Shown here one piece after another: positions 44,412-51,857 of a stretch of DNA of 64,000 nucleotides. The stretch covers positions 186,001-250,000 of the forward strand of contig NZ_CP151726.1 of NCBI RefSeq assembly GCF_038443385.1. Direction: 5' to 3'. Under the pieces are notes generated by a model that saw only the letters and a program-made list of their open reading frames with translations, searched no databases and was not told where the DNA came from. Each line of letters opens with the position of its first letter. The first letter of the stretch is position 1. This DNA comes from Stieleria varia (GTDB taxonomy: Bacteria; Planctomycetota; Planctomycetia; Pirellulales; Pirellulaceae). Both the position numbers and the translations under genes were made by a program.

Positions 44412-44951
44412 TTGCCCGGGCGGTTTTGCGGGAAAGAGATTCAGCTCCTTCGTTTGACCTGTAGCTGAAGGAGACCGCTGACTTTGTCGTGTTGTATTGT
44501 CACCGTGAGCCGATGGCGCTAGCCACGGGCCTGGAAGGGTTTCGTCAACACCATGAGGCCCGCGGCTAGCCCGGATTATTCACGCGACTCAATACGGTCA
44601 TCGCAACACGTTTGCGTAAAACGGCTTGCGCGGATTGGCAGAAAAACAGTCTGCGCAGATCAGCCGCCACGCGATAGCGTCCGGTTCTCACGCCTATGCT
44701 CGGGAACCGGACGCTATCGCGTGCCGGCTGATGAATATTCCGGGCTAGTGCCTTGCGGCTCACTAAGTCAGCAATCTCCGAAGGCGAATCCGGTCAACCC
44801 AAAGGCAACGACCGCCGTTTGGTGGTGTCTCCTGCGCCTTCGGCTGCGGGTCAAACAGAAATCTTTTTCTTTTCGGGAAGCATCTCGAGACTCCTGCGTT
44901 TTCCTGGCATCGCTGACACACCCGCGTCCACTTTGCCAGGAAAAAATCGCC
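44412..44951. other. Repeat-filled intergenic region
   Basis: This 540-bp gap contains a family D palindrome (from about 44504) interrupted by a family C element (44570-44744), then the rest of D, and a family K fragment ('CTTCGGCTGCGGGTCAAAC' about 44840). No gene is supported; the frame read through it to the next gene is not protein-like. Confidence 0.75.
44570..44744. mobile_element. Family C element (175 bp) flanked by CTAG
   Basis: Termini are CCCGGATTATTCA and TGAATATTCCGGG, with inner palindrome arms 'CGCGATAGCGTCCGGTTC' and 'GAACCGGACGCTATCGCG'. CTAG flanks at 44566-44569 and 44745-44748. Outside it, 'GGCCCGCGGCTAG' and 'CTAGTGCCTTGCGGCTCAC' rejoin to a family D repeat, whose uninterrupted form occurs (inverted) near 23408. 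Confidence 0.87.
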
Positions 44952-45536
44952 ATGAAACGCCGCCATTTCGCACTGCTTGCCCTGACCCTGTTCGCCCCCC
45001 TGACAGCCGCTTCTGTTTCCCATGCGTGTGACGGCGCGGCTCCGGCTGGCAAGTACCAAGCCGCTGCACCGAGTTATCAGCCCAACTATCAGCCCAACTA
45101 CCGTCCTCGCTACGAGGCACAACACGCACCACGCTGGCAAGCTCCCCAGCCGGCCAGGCAAGCACCGCCTACGATCGACGCAGGTGTCGGTTACCAACTC
45201 GGCGGAGGCGGTTTCGGTTTCGAATCTGGTCGCGTCACCATCGACGTGTCAGGGCTGGAACTTGACTGCAACGTCGTGAACTGGAGCAACGATAGCATCG
45301 CGTTCGAAGTCCCCTCGATGAAACTTCGTCGTGAAACACATGCCACGTTGGACATCGTCCGCGCCGACGGCAGCATCTATAAATCCATCCCAGTGCAGCT
45401 GCGTGGAATCGCCATCGAACCCGAGCCGATTGCGATCCAGCCCACCACATTCGAAACCACGTCGGTTGACACCGGGGCATTGGCCACCGATTCCTTCTTC
45501 GCCGAGACCGCTCCCCCGGCCCCTTTGGCCGAGTGA
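44952..45536 (+). CDS. Secreted protein of unknown function (194 aa)
   Basis: It has a signal peptide (1-26, ending SHAC). A repetitive segment of 'YQPN/YRPR' units (about 37-55) and a Gly-rich patch ('GYQLGGGGFGFES') lead to a beta domain. The Cys at the signal end is preceded by 'VSHA', which is not a good lipobox. An AGGA Shine-Dalgarno match lies about 10 bp upstream of the ATG at 44952, and the frame upstream of it translates repeat DNA. The family is not recognised. It may be an envelope-associated structural protein. Confidence 0.75.
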   Translation: MKRRHFALLALTLFAPLTAASVSHACDGAAPAGKYQAAAPSYQPNYQPNYRPRYEAQHAPRWQAPQPARQAPPTIDAGVGYQLGGGGFGFESGRVTIDVSGLELDCNVVNWSNDSIAFEVPSMKLRRETHATLDIVRADGSIYKSIPVQLRGIAIEPEPIAIQPTTFETTSVDTGALATDSFFAETAPPAPLAE

Positions 45537-45583
45537 GAATGAACAGTCGCACGTAGGCGATCCACCAGCTAAAATGCGGCCAA

Positions 45584-46546
45584 ATGAGCAAGCAGGATCC
45601 TTCACAAACGAGAGAGACATCCGCGTTTCGACGAATGCGCGGATGTCTTTGCTTCATCATTTTCGTTCAATGCATTGGGGTCGGTGGGCGTTATCTGTTT
45701 ACGAGCCATGAAATCGAAAGCGATGTCTATGGATGGCTCTATTTTGATCATGACTGGCCCGAATCGGTTGCCCAGACAATCGACAACGCTGGTTCCGTCT
45801 TGACGTTGACCATGGGATGCTGCCTTTGCATCACTGAAATCCTGCGATGGCGGCGTCCTGACCTAACCAGACGCACACCGCTCCTACGTCTGACTCAGGT
45901 TGCCTCACTGTGGATTGCAATCTGGATGCTAGTGACTGCGATGACGCACATGATGCGAGCAGACGTGTACGCGGAACTAACACTCGCCGAACATGCTGTC
46001 AGATACACGGCTCCTGTGGCGTTGCTCGTTGGTCTTGAGGGAACGCTTCGATCAAGTCCAACGACAGATCATTGGAAGGCTTCGCGGCTGTGGGGCGACC
46101 CGGCATCGATATGGCTTCTAGTGCTCTCCGCCTCGGCAACCTTCGCCGCACATGGCTACAAAGCGATCGAGTGCTACGGTCAATTCACCGACTTGATCCT
46201 GCTCTCAGACCTGCAGTGGACGAATTTGGGTTGGGGCCAGAAAACCACCGAACGAATTCTCGTTGCCATTGGTGCCCTCGACATCCTGGTAGCCTTTTTG
46301 CTGCTGTCAGTGCGTTCACGATTCGCAGCGTTCTACATGGCTTGCTGGGGACTCGTGACGGCAACCAGCAGAATGACAGCGTTGGGTCTCGACGCTTGGC
46401 CGGAAACCCTGATCCGCGCAGCCAATGGAGGCGTACCGGCTGCCATCTTCATCTACTGGGTGACGCTCCGAAAATGCGACGAAACGTATCAAGCGTCCAC
46501 CTGTCAACCTGAAACCACAGACCCCCTCTCTCAAGGCGCCCCATGA
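45584..46546 (+). CDS. Polytopic membrane protein of unknown function
   Basis: The 320-aa protein has about eight hydrophobic segments, beginning 'GCLCFIIFVQCIGVGGRYLF' and ending 'AAIFIYWVTL'. Several His and Asp residues lie near membrane edges ('MTHMMRADVYAE', 'FAAHGYKAIE'), which could be a redox or metal site. I do not recognise the family. Its TGA overlaps the ATG of the phosphoesterase gene by 4 bp (46543-46546), so translation is coupled and the products probably work together. Confidence 0.8.
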   Translation: MSKQDPSQTRETSAFRRMRGCLCFIIFVQCIGVGGRYLFTSHEIESDVYGWLYFDHDWPESVAQTIDNAGSVLTLTMGCCLCITEILRWRRPDLTRRTPLLRLTQVASLWIAIWMLVTAMTHMMRADVYAELTLAEHAVRYTAPVALLVGLEGTLRSSPTTDHWKASRLWGDPASIWLLVLSASATFAAHGYKAIECYGQFTDLILLSDLQWTNLGWGQKTTERILVAIGALDILVAFLLLSVRSRFAAFYMACWGLVTATSRMTALGLDAWPETLIRAANGGVPAAIFIYWVTLRKCDETYQASTCQPETTDPLSQGAP

Positions 46547-47769
46547 GATCGCTTCAGACCCCAAGGATTCCCTCAGCGACTTTTGCGTTGGGCATGCTAT
46601 TGCTGTGGGCTTGTGCTGCAAAAGCCGATGCACGATTGGATGGCACGAAGCCTGCTCAATGGCGTGTTACCTGGACAGAAGAGCCGTCCACAAAGGCAAC
46701 GGTCTCGTGGAGCACAGCGGCGCAAGGCGACTCCCACACACTTCGTTTTCGCGAGAAGGAAGGCGACGACGAATTTTCGGTGCAACTGGCTGAATCGGGA
46801 CGCTACACCGGAGGAGACTTCGAACTTTATTACCACCATGCGAGATTGACCGATCTGAAACCCGCGACCGCATACGAAATCCAGATGGTCAGCGACACCA
46901 ATGAGTCACCGATTTTCTATTTCGTGACCGCGCCAGCGACGGACCGCGAATTCAGTATTCTGCACGGTGGAGATTCACGCTCGGATCAAGATGCTCGGCG
47001 ACGCGTCAACATCATGATTTCAGAAATGGTCGCCCAATCACACGACAACGAAATACTTTCAGATGACATCTTAGCGTTGGCTCACGGTGGAGATTACATC
47101 GTTTCGGGCAATCGAATGGATCTCTGGTCCACATGGTTGTCCGATCACGAACTGACCGCAACTCCTGATGGGCGGTTGTTGCCGATCATTCCGGCACGTG
47201 GAAACCATGACAAAGGCAAACCTTTCAACGAAGTCTTTGGCTTTCCAGAAGACGACCTGAACTACTACAGCCTTAGCATCGGTTCGCAAGTCAAGTTCAT
47301 CACCTTGAATTCCGAAACCAGCACGGCGGGCGACCAAGCGAAATGGCTCGCCAACGAATTGTCGCAAACACGAAAAAGTCATCGTTGGCTGTTGGTTCAG
47401 TACCATCGCCCTGTCTATCCTGCAGTCAAAACTCCTCACACAGCTCTAAAGAGTTGGGTCCCACTATTCGAAAGGTTCAACGTGGACCTGGTTTGCGAAG
47501 CCGACGGGCACGTCATCAAACGCACGCTTCCCATTCGTGACGGCAAACCTGACGAAACGGGAGTCGTGTACATCGGTGAAGGCGGACTCGGAGTTCCCCA
47601 GAGATCCCCCAAGACAGATCGCTGGTTTGTGCAGTCCCCAGGCATGGCAGATAAAGGCAACCACGTCTTCGTGCTCACGTTCCGAAAGAACGTTCTTGAG
47701 GGAAAATGCGTCTTGGAAGGCGGCAAACTGAGAGACGAGTTTACCCGCAACGCACGCAATGGTCTTTGA
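46543..47769 (+). CDS. Exported metallophosphoesterase with N-terminal Fn3-like domain (purple-acid-phosphatase type)
   Basis: The 408-aa protein has a signal peptide (1-30). A fibronectin-like domain of the purple acid phosphatase type follows (about 36-130, 'WRVTWTEEPSTKATVSWST', 'LTDLKPATAYEIQM'). The calcineurin-like domain has D144 (GGDSR), D184 (GGDY), N221-H222-D223 (GNHD), H288 (QYHRP) and H323 (DGH). The last motif reads GHVI where GHxH is usual, so one metal ligand seems replaced, and activity may differ from a classical phosphatase. It is coupled to the upstream membrane protein. Confidence 0.85.
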   Translation: MRSLQTPRIPSATFALGMLLLWACAAKADARLDGTKPAQWRVTWTEEPSTKATVSWSTAAQGDSHTLRFREKEGDDEFSVQLAESGRYTGGDFELYYHHARLTDLKPATAYEIQMVSDTNESPIFYFVTAPATDREFSILHGGDSRSDQDARRRVNIMISEMVAQSHDNEILSDDILALAHGGDYIVSGNRMDLWSTWLSDHELTATPDGRLLPIIPARGNHDKGKPFNEVFGFPEDDLNYYSLSIGSQVKFITLNSETSTAGDQAKWLANELSQTRKSHRWLLVQYHRPVYPAVKTPHTALKSWVPLFERFNVDLVCEADGHVIKRTLPIRDGKPDETGVVYIGEGGLGVPQRSPKTDRWFVQSPGMADKGNHVFVLTFRKNVLEGKCVLEGGKLRDEFTRNARNGL

Positions 47770-47920
47770 TCGACTCTCGACAGCCAGTGGTCGAGAAGTC
47801 GGATGCTGGAAAGGAAATGCTTTGCCAGCAAAAACAACGTTGACTTTGGTGATCGATTAAGGCTATCGAACAGTCTGATGCTTTCCGCCGCGCCTCCTGT
47901 ATCGATTCTCACCGCCGCCG

Positions 47921-49048
47921 ATGAACCCCGCCACGGACAATCGCTCGCAAATTCACTGCCTTGCTGTTGGTTGTCTTTGCTGCGTCACGATCGCTTTATC
48001 AGGATGCCGAATGGGGGTACCGATTCACGTCTGGCAACCGCCCGCGTTGGAATCGACCGTCGGCAAACGTGTCGTCGTCCCCGAAATCGGCGGTACGGCT
48101 CCATCGAGCCGTTCAACCCACGACAGCCAATCGCCTGTCGTTCTCGCCAGTGCTATCGACCCCGCATCCAAACCCAGTCCTGATGTCAGCCAGTCCATCC
48201 ACGAGCAGTTGCTCGCTCACGCCCCCAAGGACTCCGGTCGGACGACGGAGTTGATTTCAAGCGACGAGCTGCTGGAGATGGGTGCGGAAAATAGCCGGGC
48301 ATCCGGCAATGTCATCCAGCAAGTTGCCTATGAGCAAATCACGCAACAAGAACATTTGCAAAGTGATCTGACGCTGGCATCGCTGGCCAGACGCCAGGAC
48401 ATCGACTACCTGCTCAGCGGCGAGTTGCTTCCCGACCTACGAGCCCCGTCGATCAAAGAACAAGATCCTCAACTGACGATTTCTTGGCGGTTGATGTCTC
48501 TCAATCAGGATGACGACTCTGCCACTGCGGGCCAGGAGTCGCAACCCAATCACGGTGTCCGCGGTCGTCCCGTCCGCGTGGACCTGGAGTCTGCCATCCA
48601 GCGATACCCCGACTTGGCCTATGCCAGCGACACAGAGACGGCACTACGCACCGCGTTGGTCCGTGACACGTATCGGCTCATCACGCCTTCGGTCCAACGC
48701 CACCGCGTGCAATTGGAGATTCCCTACTTGATGCCCGGCAGCAAATCGACACGCCGTGGAAATGCGTTGGCCTTGGCAGGCCGGTGGCCGGAAGCCAAAG
48801 CGATTTGGCAAGAGGTCGCCGATAGCCAACCGCTTGCCGTCGCGGCGTTGCACAATCTGGCCCTTGCTGCGGCCGCCGAACAAGACTTTAGCACCGCAAA
48901 ACGACTTGCCCGACAAGCGATTCGCCGTCAGCCGACACGGCTGCATCAACAAACGCTTGTCTGGATCGAACAACGACAACGCGACTATCACGCCGCGTTT
49001 GATTTGCCCGATCCGCCGGAAGGCTGGTTTGTGACCAGCGACGGTTGA
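47921..49048 (+). CDS. Lipoprotein with TPR-like C-terminus (hypothetical)
   Basis: The 375-aa product has a lipobox ALSGC (about 25-29). The middle contains a conserved-looking domain ('LARRQDIDYLLSGELLPD', 'ISWRLMSLN') typical of proteins that estimate or assemble outer-membrane components. The C-terminal 110 residues ('RRGNALALAGRWPEAKAIWQEVADSQPLAVAALHNLALAAAAEQD') look like TPR helices. It resembles the DUF6340-type lipoproteins, though I cannot verify this. It is monocistronic. A repeat of the family A/C type starts 15 bp after its stop. Confidence 0.75.
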   Translation: MNPATDNRSQIHCLAVGCLCCVTIALSGCRMGVPIHVWQPPALESTVGKRVVVPEIGGTAPSSRSTHDSQSPVVLASAIDPASKPSPDVSQSIHEQLLAHAPKDSGRTTELISSDELLEMGAENSRASGNVIQQVAYEQITQQEHLQSDLTLASLARRQDIDYLLSGELLPDLRAPSIKEQDPQLTISWRLMSLNQDDDSATAGQESQPNHGVRGRPVRVDLESAIQRYPDLAYASDTETALRTALVRDTYRLITPSVQRHRVQLEIPYLMPGSKSTRRGNALALAGRWPEAKAIWQEVADSQPLAVAALHNLALAAAAEQDFSTAKRLARQAIRRQPTRLHQQTLVWIEQRQRDYHAAFDLPDPPEGWFVTSDG

Positions 49049-49067
49049 GGCCCCGTCACGTTAGCCC

Positions 49068-49165
49068 GGATGATTCATCATCCGAGGCGTAAGCGAGGGA
49101 TACTCGGAAAATCCCTCGCTTACGCGTCGGGTTGTGAAAAACAATCTGCGTTTCCCAACGGTGAC
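49068..49165. repeat. Family A-core element, one end visible
   Basis: It begins 'CCCGGATGATTCATCATCC' and contains the palindrome 'GCGTAAGCGAGGGAT' with its complement, then 'TGTGAAAAACAATCTGCGTT' as at 63970. The left flank is TTAG in place of CTAG, and the right terminus is not clear. It sits between the lipoprotein gene and the end of metF. Confidence 0.75.
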
Positions 49166-49224
49166 ACAACTCATTGTCACTGCCGTGCCACCTATCTGCC
49201 ACTCGATCGTCAAGACTCGACGAC

Positions 49225-50103
49225 TCAGGACTCGATCCCGAGTGACATTCCGTCCAACAGTTTTTCTGCCGCATCACTTTTGTTCAACACGTAGTAGTGA
49301 ATGCCGGGAACTCCGTTTTCCAACAAGTCGACCGTTTGAGCACGTGCGTGGTCGACACCGATTTGGAACTGGTACTGTTCGTCGTCGCTCTGTTCCATCG
49401 CCTGGGCCATCGTGTCAGGAATCCGAGCCTTGCACATCGATGCGATGCGTTGGGCTTGTTTGAAATTCGTCACCGGAAGAATTCCGGGAACGATTGGAAT
49501 GCTGATCCCGGCCGCGACGCAGTGATCACGAAAGCGATAGAAGTCCGCGTTGTCGTAGAACAACTGCGTCACCACCACATCGGCGCCCGCGTCGACCTTG
49601 CGTTTCAGATTGTCCAAATCCGTCTGAGCATCCACCGCTTCCTGGTGAACCTCCGGATACCCGGCGACCAAGATCCCGAACTGTTGCGGGAACGCACTTT
49701 GGATCAGCTCGACCAACTCGTTGGCGTAACGCAAACCACCCTCGACGGCTTGAAAGGTATCGGAACCCTTGGGTGGGTCGCCACGCAGGGCAACGATCAT
49801 GTCGGCGCCCTTTGCCTTTGCTTCGGCGAGGTATTGCTGCAACTGCTCTGTGGTCAGGCCGACACAAGTCAGGTGAGACGCGACGGGCAGCCCGGTCAAC
49901 TCACGCACCTTGGCCACGACCTCCAACGTTTTGCCTTGTGTCGAGCCGCCCGCGCCGTAGGTGCAGGTGTAGAAAGAGGGCTGAAACTGGTTCAAACGCT
50001 GGACGTTTTCCAGCAACCGCTCCATGCCTTCGTCCGTCTTGGGCGGAAACAGCTCGAACGAGATGACGTTCTTGCCGGACTGAAAGAGATCCGAGAGATT
50101 CAT
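49225..50103 (-). CDS. metF: Methylenetetrahydrofolate reductase
   Basis: The 292-aa flavoprotein reduces 5,10-methylene-THF to 5-methyl-THF for methionine synthesis. It starts 'SFELFPPKTDEGMERLLENVQRL', followed by 'PSFYTCTYGAGGSTQGKT', 'HLTCVGLTTEQLQQYL', 'GADMIVALRGDPPKG' and 'DAGADVVVTQLFYDNADFYRF', all in family order. Length matches bacterial MetF and the eukaryotic regulatory domain is absent. It is divergent from the EEP-family nuclease gene across a 314-bp gap. Confidence 0.96.
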   Translation of the reverse strand: MNLSDLFQSGKNVISFELFPPKTDEGMERLLENVQRLNQFQPSFYTCTYGAGGSTQGKTLEVVAKVRELTGLPVASHLTCVGLTTEQLQQYLAEAKAKGADMIVALRGDPPKGSDTFQAVEGGLRYANELVELIQSAFPQQFGILVAGYPEVHQEAVDAQTDLDNLKRKVDAGADVVVTQLFYDNADFYRFRDHCVAAGISIPIVPGILPVTNFKQAQRIASMCKARIPDTMAQAMEQSDDEQYQFQIGVDHARAQTVDLLENGVPGIHYYVLNKSDAAEKLLDGMSLGIES

Positions 50104-50417
50104 GAGGACCTTGCGGGTTCACATTGATAGGGGAGATAAATTTCGGTGACGATTTGGATTCGATGATTTTGCCAGCCAATTCGACGTTGCCCCGATAGTT
50201 TAGCCACTTCTCAGAATTCTCAATCCGCCTGACGCTCATCTGACCGCTTTTGCACTTGCCCAAACACGCCCATTTTGCGTACTTGCACGTTGCGTGTGCA
50301 CCGACATTCGACCGTCAAATCAACGGATGCGCCACGAGATTCACGGGGATTTCATTTGAGAACAGACCATCCGGTACGTCCACCGGGTGATGTGACAGGA
50401 TCGGCAGGGAGGCCGAC
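50104..50417. promoter_or_regulatory. Divergent intergenic region (metF / EEP gene)
   Basis: The 314-bp gap must hold both promoters. I found no repeat family here and no S-adenosylmethionine riboswitch pattern that I could recognise in the metF leader. A GGGAGG Shine-Dalgarno match lies about 6 bp before the GTG start at 50418. Confidence 0.4.
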
Positions 50418-51494
50418 GTGGGCATTTTTTCCAAGCGACGTCGTCGCAAGCAAAACGATTCCACTCTCGGAAAACTGCCGTTTTTACGCTGGTTGGGCCC
50501 CGGCGCGACGTCTGCTGCTGTGATCGCGGTCGCCTACATGGCCGTGACGGGCAAGTGGGATTTTTCGATCCTGGACACCTTTCGTGGCAGCGACGATGTC
50601 GTACGCCTGGAGCCGATTTCCCTTGGTAATCGCAGCGAACGCCCCCCCGAATCGATCCGCGTGGCGACTTTCAACATCAAAACCTTTGGCGAATCAAAAT
50701 CGTCGTCTCAAGAGGTCATGCAGCAGATCGCTCAAATCGTCTATCGATTTGACGTGATTGCCATCCAAGAAGTTCGCAGCAGCGATGGCGAGGGGACCCC
50801 GATTCGTCGCCTCGTCGATTTGATCAACGCATCGGGCGGTCAGTACGCGGCCACGCTGAGCGATCCCATCGGGACCGACGGCTACAAGGAATGCTATGCG
50901 TTTCTGTGGGATGAGTCCCGGGTACGCATGATCCCCGACAGCGCCTACGTGGTGTTTGATAGCACCAATCGAATCACCCGCGAACCGATGGTCGCGTCGT
51001 TCGAAGCTCGCTTGCCACCCGGCGACATGCGGCGACCGTTTCGTTTCACCGCAATCAACGCGCACACGAAACCGGATTTGGTCAATCCGTCCTCGCCCGA
51101 CGGCGAGATCAATGTGCTGGACGACGTCTTCGTCCGCGTCCGCGACTACGAATCTCAGGTCGCCGGTGAAGACGACATCATTTTGTTGGGCGATCTCAAT
51201 GTGAACTCCAAGAATCTGGGCGAACTGGCGACCATCCCCAACGTGCATTCGATCGCCGGCGACCTGCCCACCAACACCCGTCGCACCGAAACATACGATC
51301 ACATTTTGATCGACTACGATGTGACCCGCGAATTCACTCAGGCCTACGGGATCTTGGATCTGCAAAAGGACTTGCAGCTCACGGAGGAACAAGCCCTGTT
51401 GATCAGCGACCACATGCCCGTGTTCGCCGATTTCAGCCGCTACGAAGTCCCCCTGACCCGAACCGCCACACGTCCCCTGCCGGTGATTCGCTAG
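50418..51494 (+). CDS. Endonuclease/exonuclease/phosphatase (EEP) family protein, membrane-anchored
   Basis: The 358-aa protein starts at GTG, preceded by GGGAGG. After a basic N-terminus (SKRRRRKQ) there is one transmembrane segment (about 29-46). The DNase-I-like domain has 'IRVATFNIKTFGE', the metal-binding Glu in 'VIAIQEVRSSD', 'NAHTKPD', 'DDIILLGDLNVNS' and 'ISDHMPVFADF', a full EEP set. It could cut DNA or act on phosphoesters outside the membrane. Its TAG stop (51492-51494) is the end of a CTAG that bounds a family C repeat end, so an insertion may have set the present C-terminus. Confidence 0.88.
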   Translation: MGIFSKRRRRKQNDSTLGKLPFLRWLGPGATSAAVIAVAYMAVTGKWDFSILDTFRGSDDVVRLEPISLGNRSERPPESIRVATFNIKTFGESKSSSQEVMQQIAQIVYRFDVIAIQEVRSSDGEGTPIRRLVDLINASGGQYAATLSDPIGTDGYKECYAFLWDESRVRMIPDSAYVVFDSTNRITREPMVASFEARLPPGDMRRPFRFTAINAHTKPDLVNPSSPDGEINVLDDVFVRVRDYESQVAGEDDIILLGDLNVNSKNLGELATIPNVHSIAGDLPTNTRRTETYDHILIDYDVTREFTQAYGILDLQKDLQLTEEQALLISDHMPVFADFSRYEVPLTRTATRPLPVIR

Positions 51495-51541
51495 GCCGGA
51501 TTATTGACGAGCCGCCACGCGATAGCGTCCGGTTCCCGAGT
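51495..51541. mobile_element. Left half of a family C element
   Basis: It begins GCCGGATTATTGACGAGCC right after the CTAG at 51491-51494 and continues 'ACGCGATAGCGTCCGGTTCC', then stops at the next CTAG (51542-51545). The right half is absent, so this copy has been truncated or replaced by the neighbouring family E element. Confidence 0.8.
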
Positions 51542-51545
51542 CTAG

Positions 51546-51670
51546 TGCATCGTCCAGTCTTGATTTTGGGGTTAGCCGTTTTGGCGTTAGCCACGGTTGT
51601 GTCATGAAAACCGTGGCTAACGCCAAAACGGCTCATCTACCGAACCCACGTTCTAAGACTGGACGATGCA
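51546..51670. mobile_element. Family E palindromic element (125 bp) flanked by CTAG
   Basis: Same length and ends as the copy at 13387 (TGCATCGTCC and GGACGATGCA). CTAG is at 51542-51545 and 51671-51674. It abuts a truncated family C element, sharing the CTAG between them. Confidence 0.9.
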
Positions 51671-51857
51671 CTAGGTATGGTCTTTTGTCCACGTAGTCGC
51701 GTCTCTCCGAGACGCGAAATCCCGAGCCTCGGAGTGGCTCGGCTTCGTGACGGCCGCGAACGTCTCCGCCTCGGAAACAAGCGGGAAGAGCATCGCTGGG
51801 TCAATTCGTTTAGACTCTGGAGAACGCCACCGATCGATACATCCGCGGAATGAACCC

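Noticed and set aside
44441..44473. Terminator hairpin after fumC
   Set aside because: Only a 7-bp stem (CTCCTTC/GAAGGAG) with a competing pairing and no T-run.
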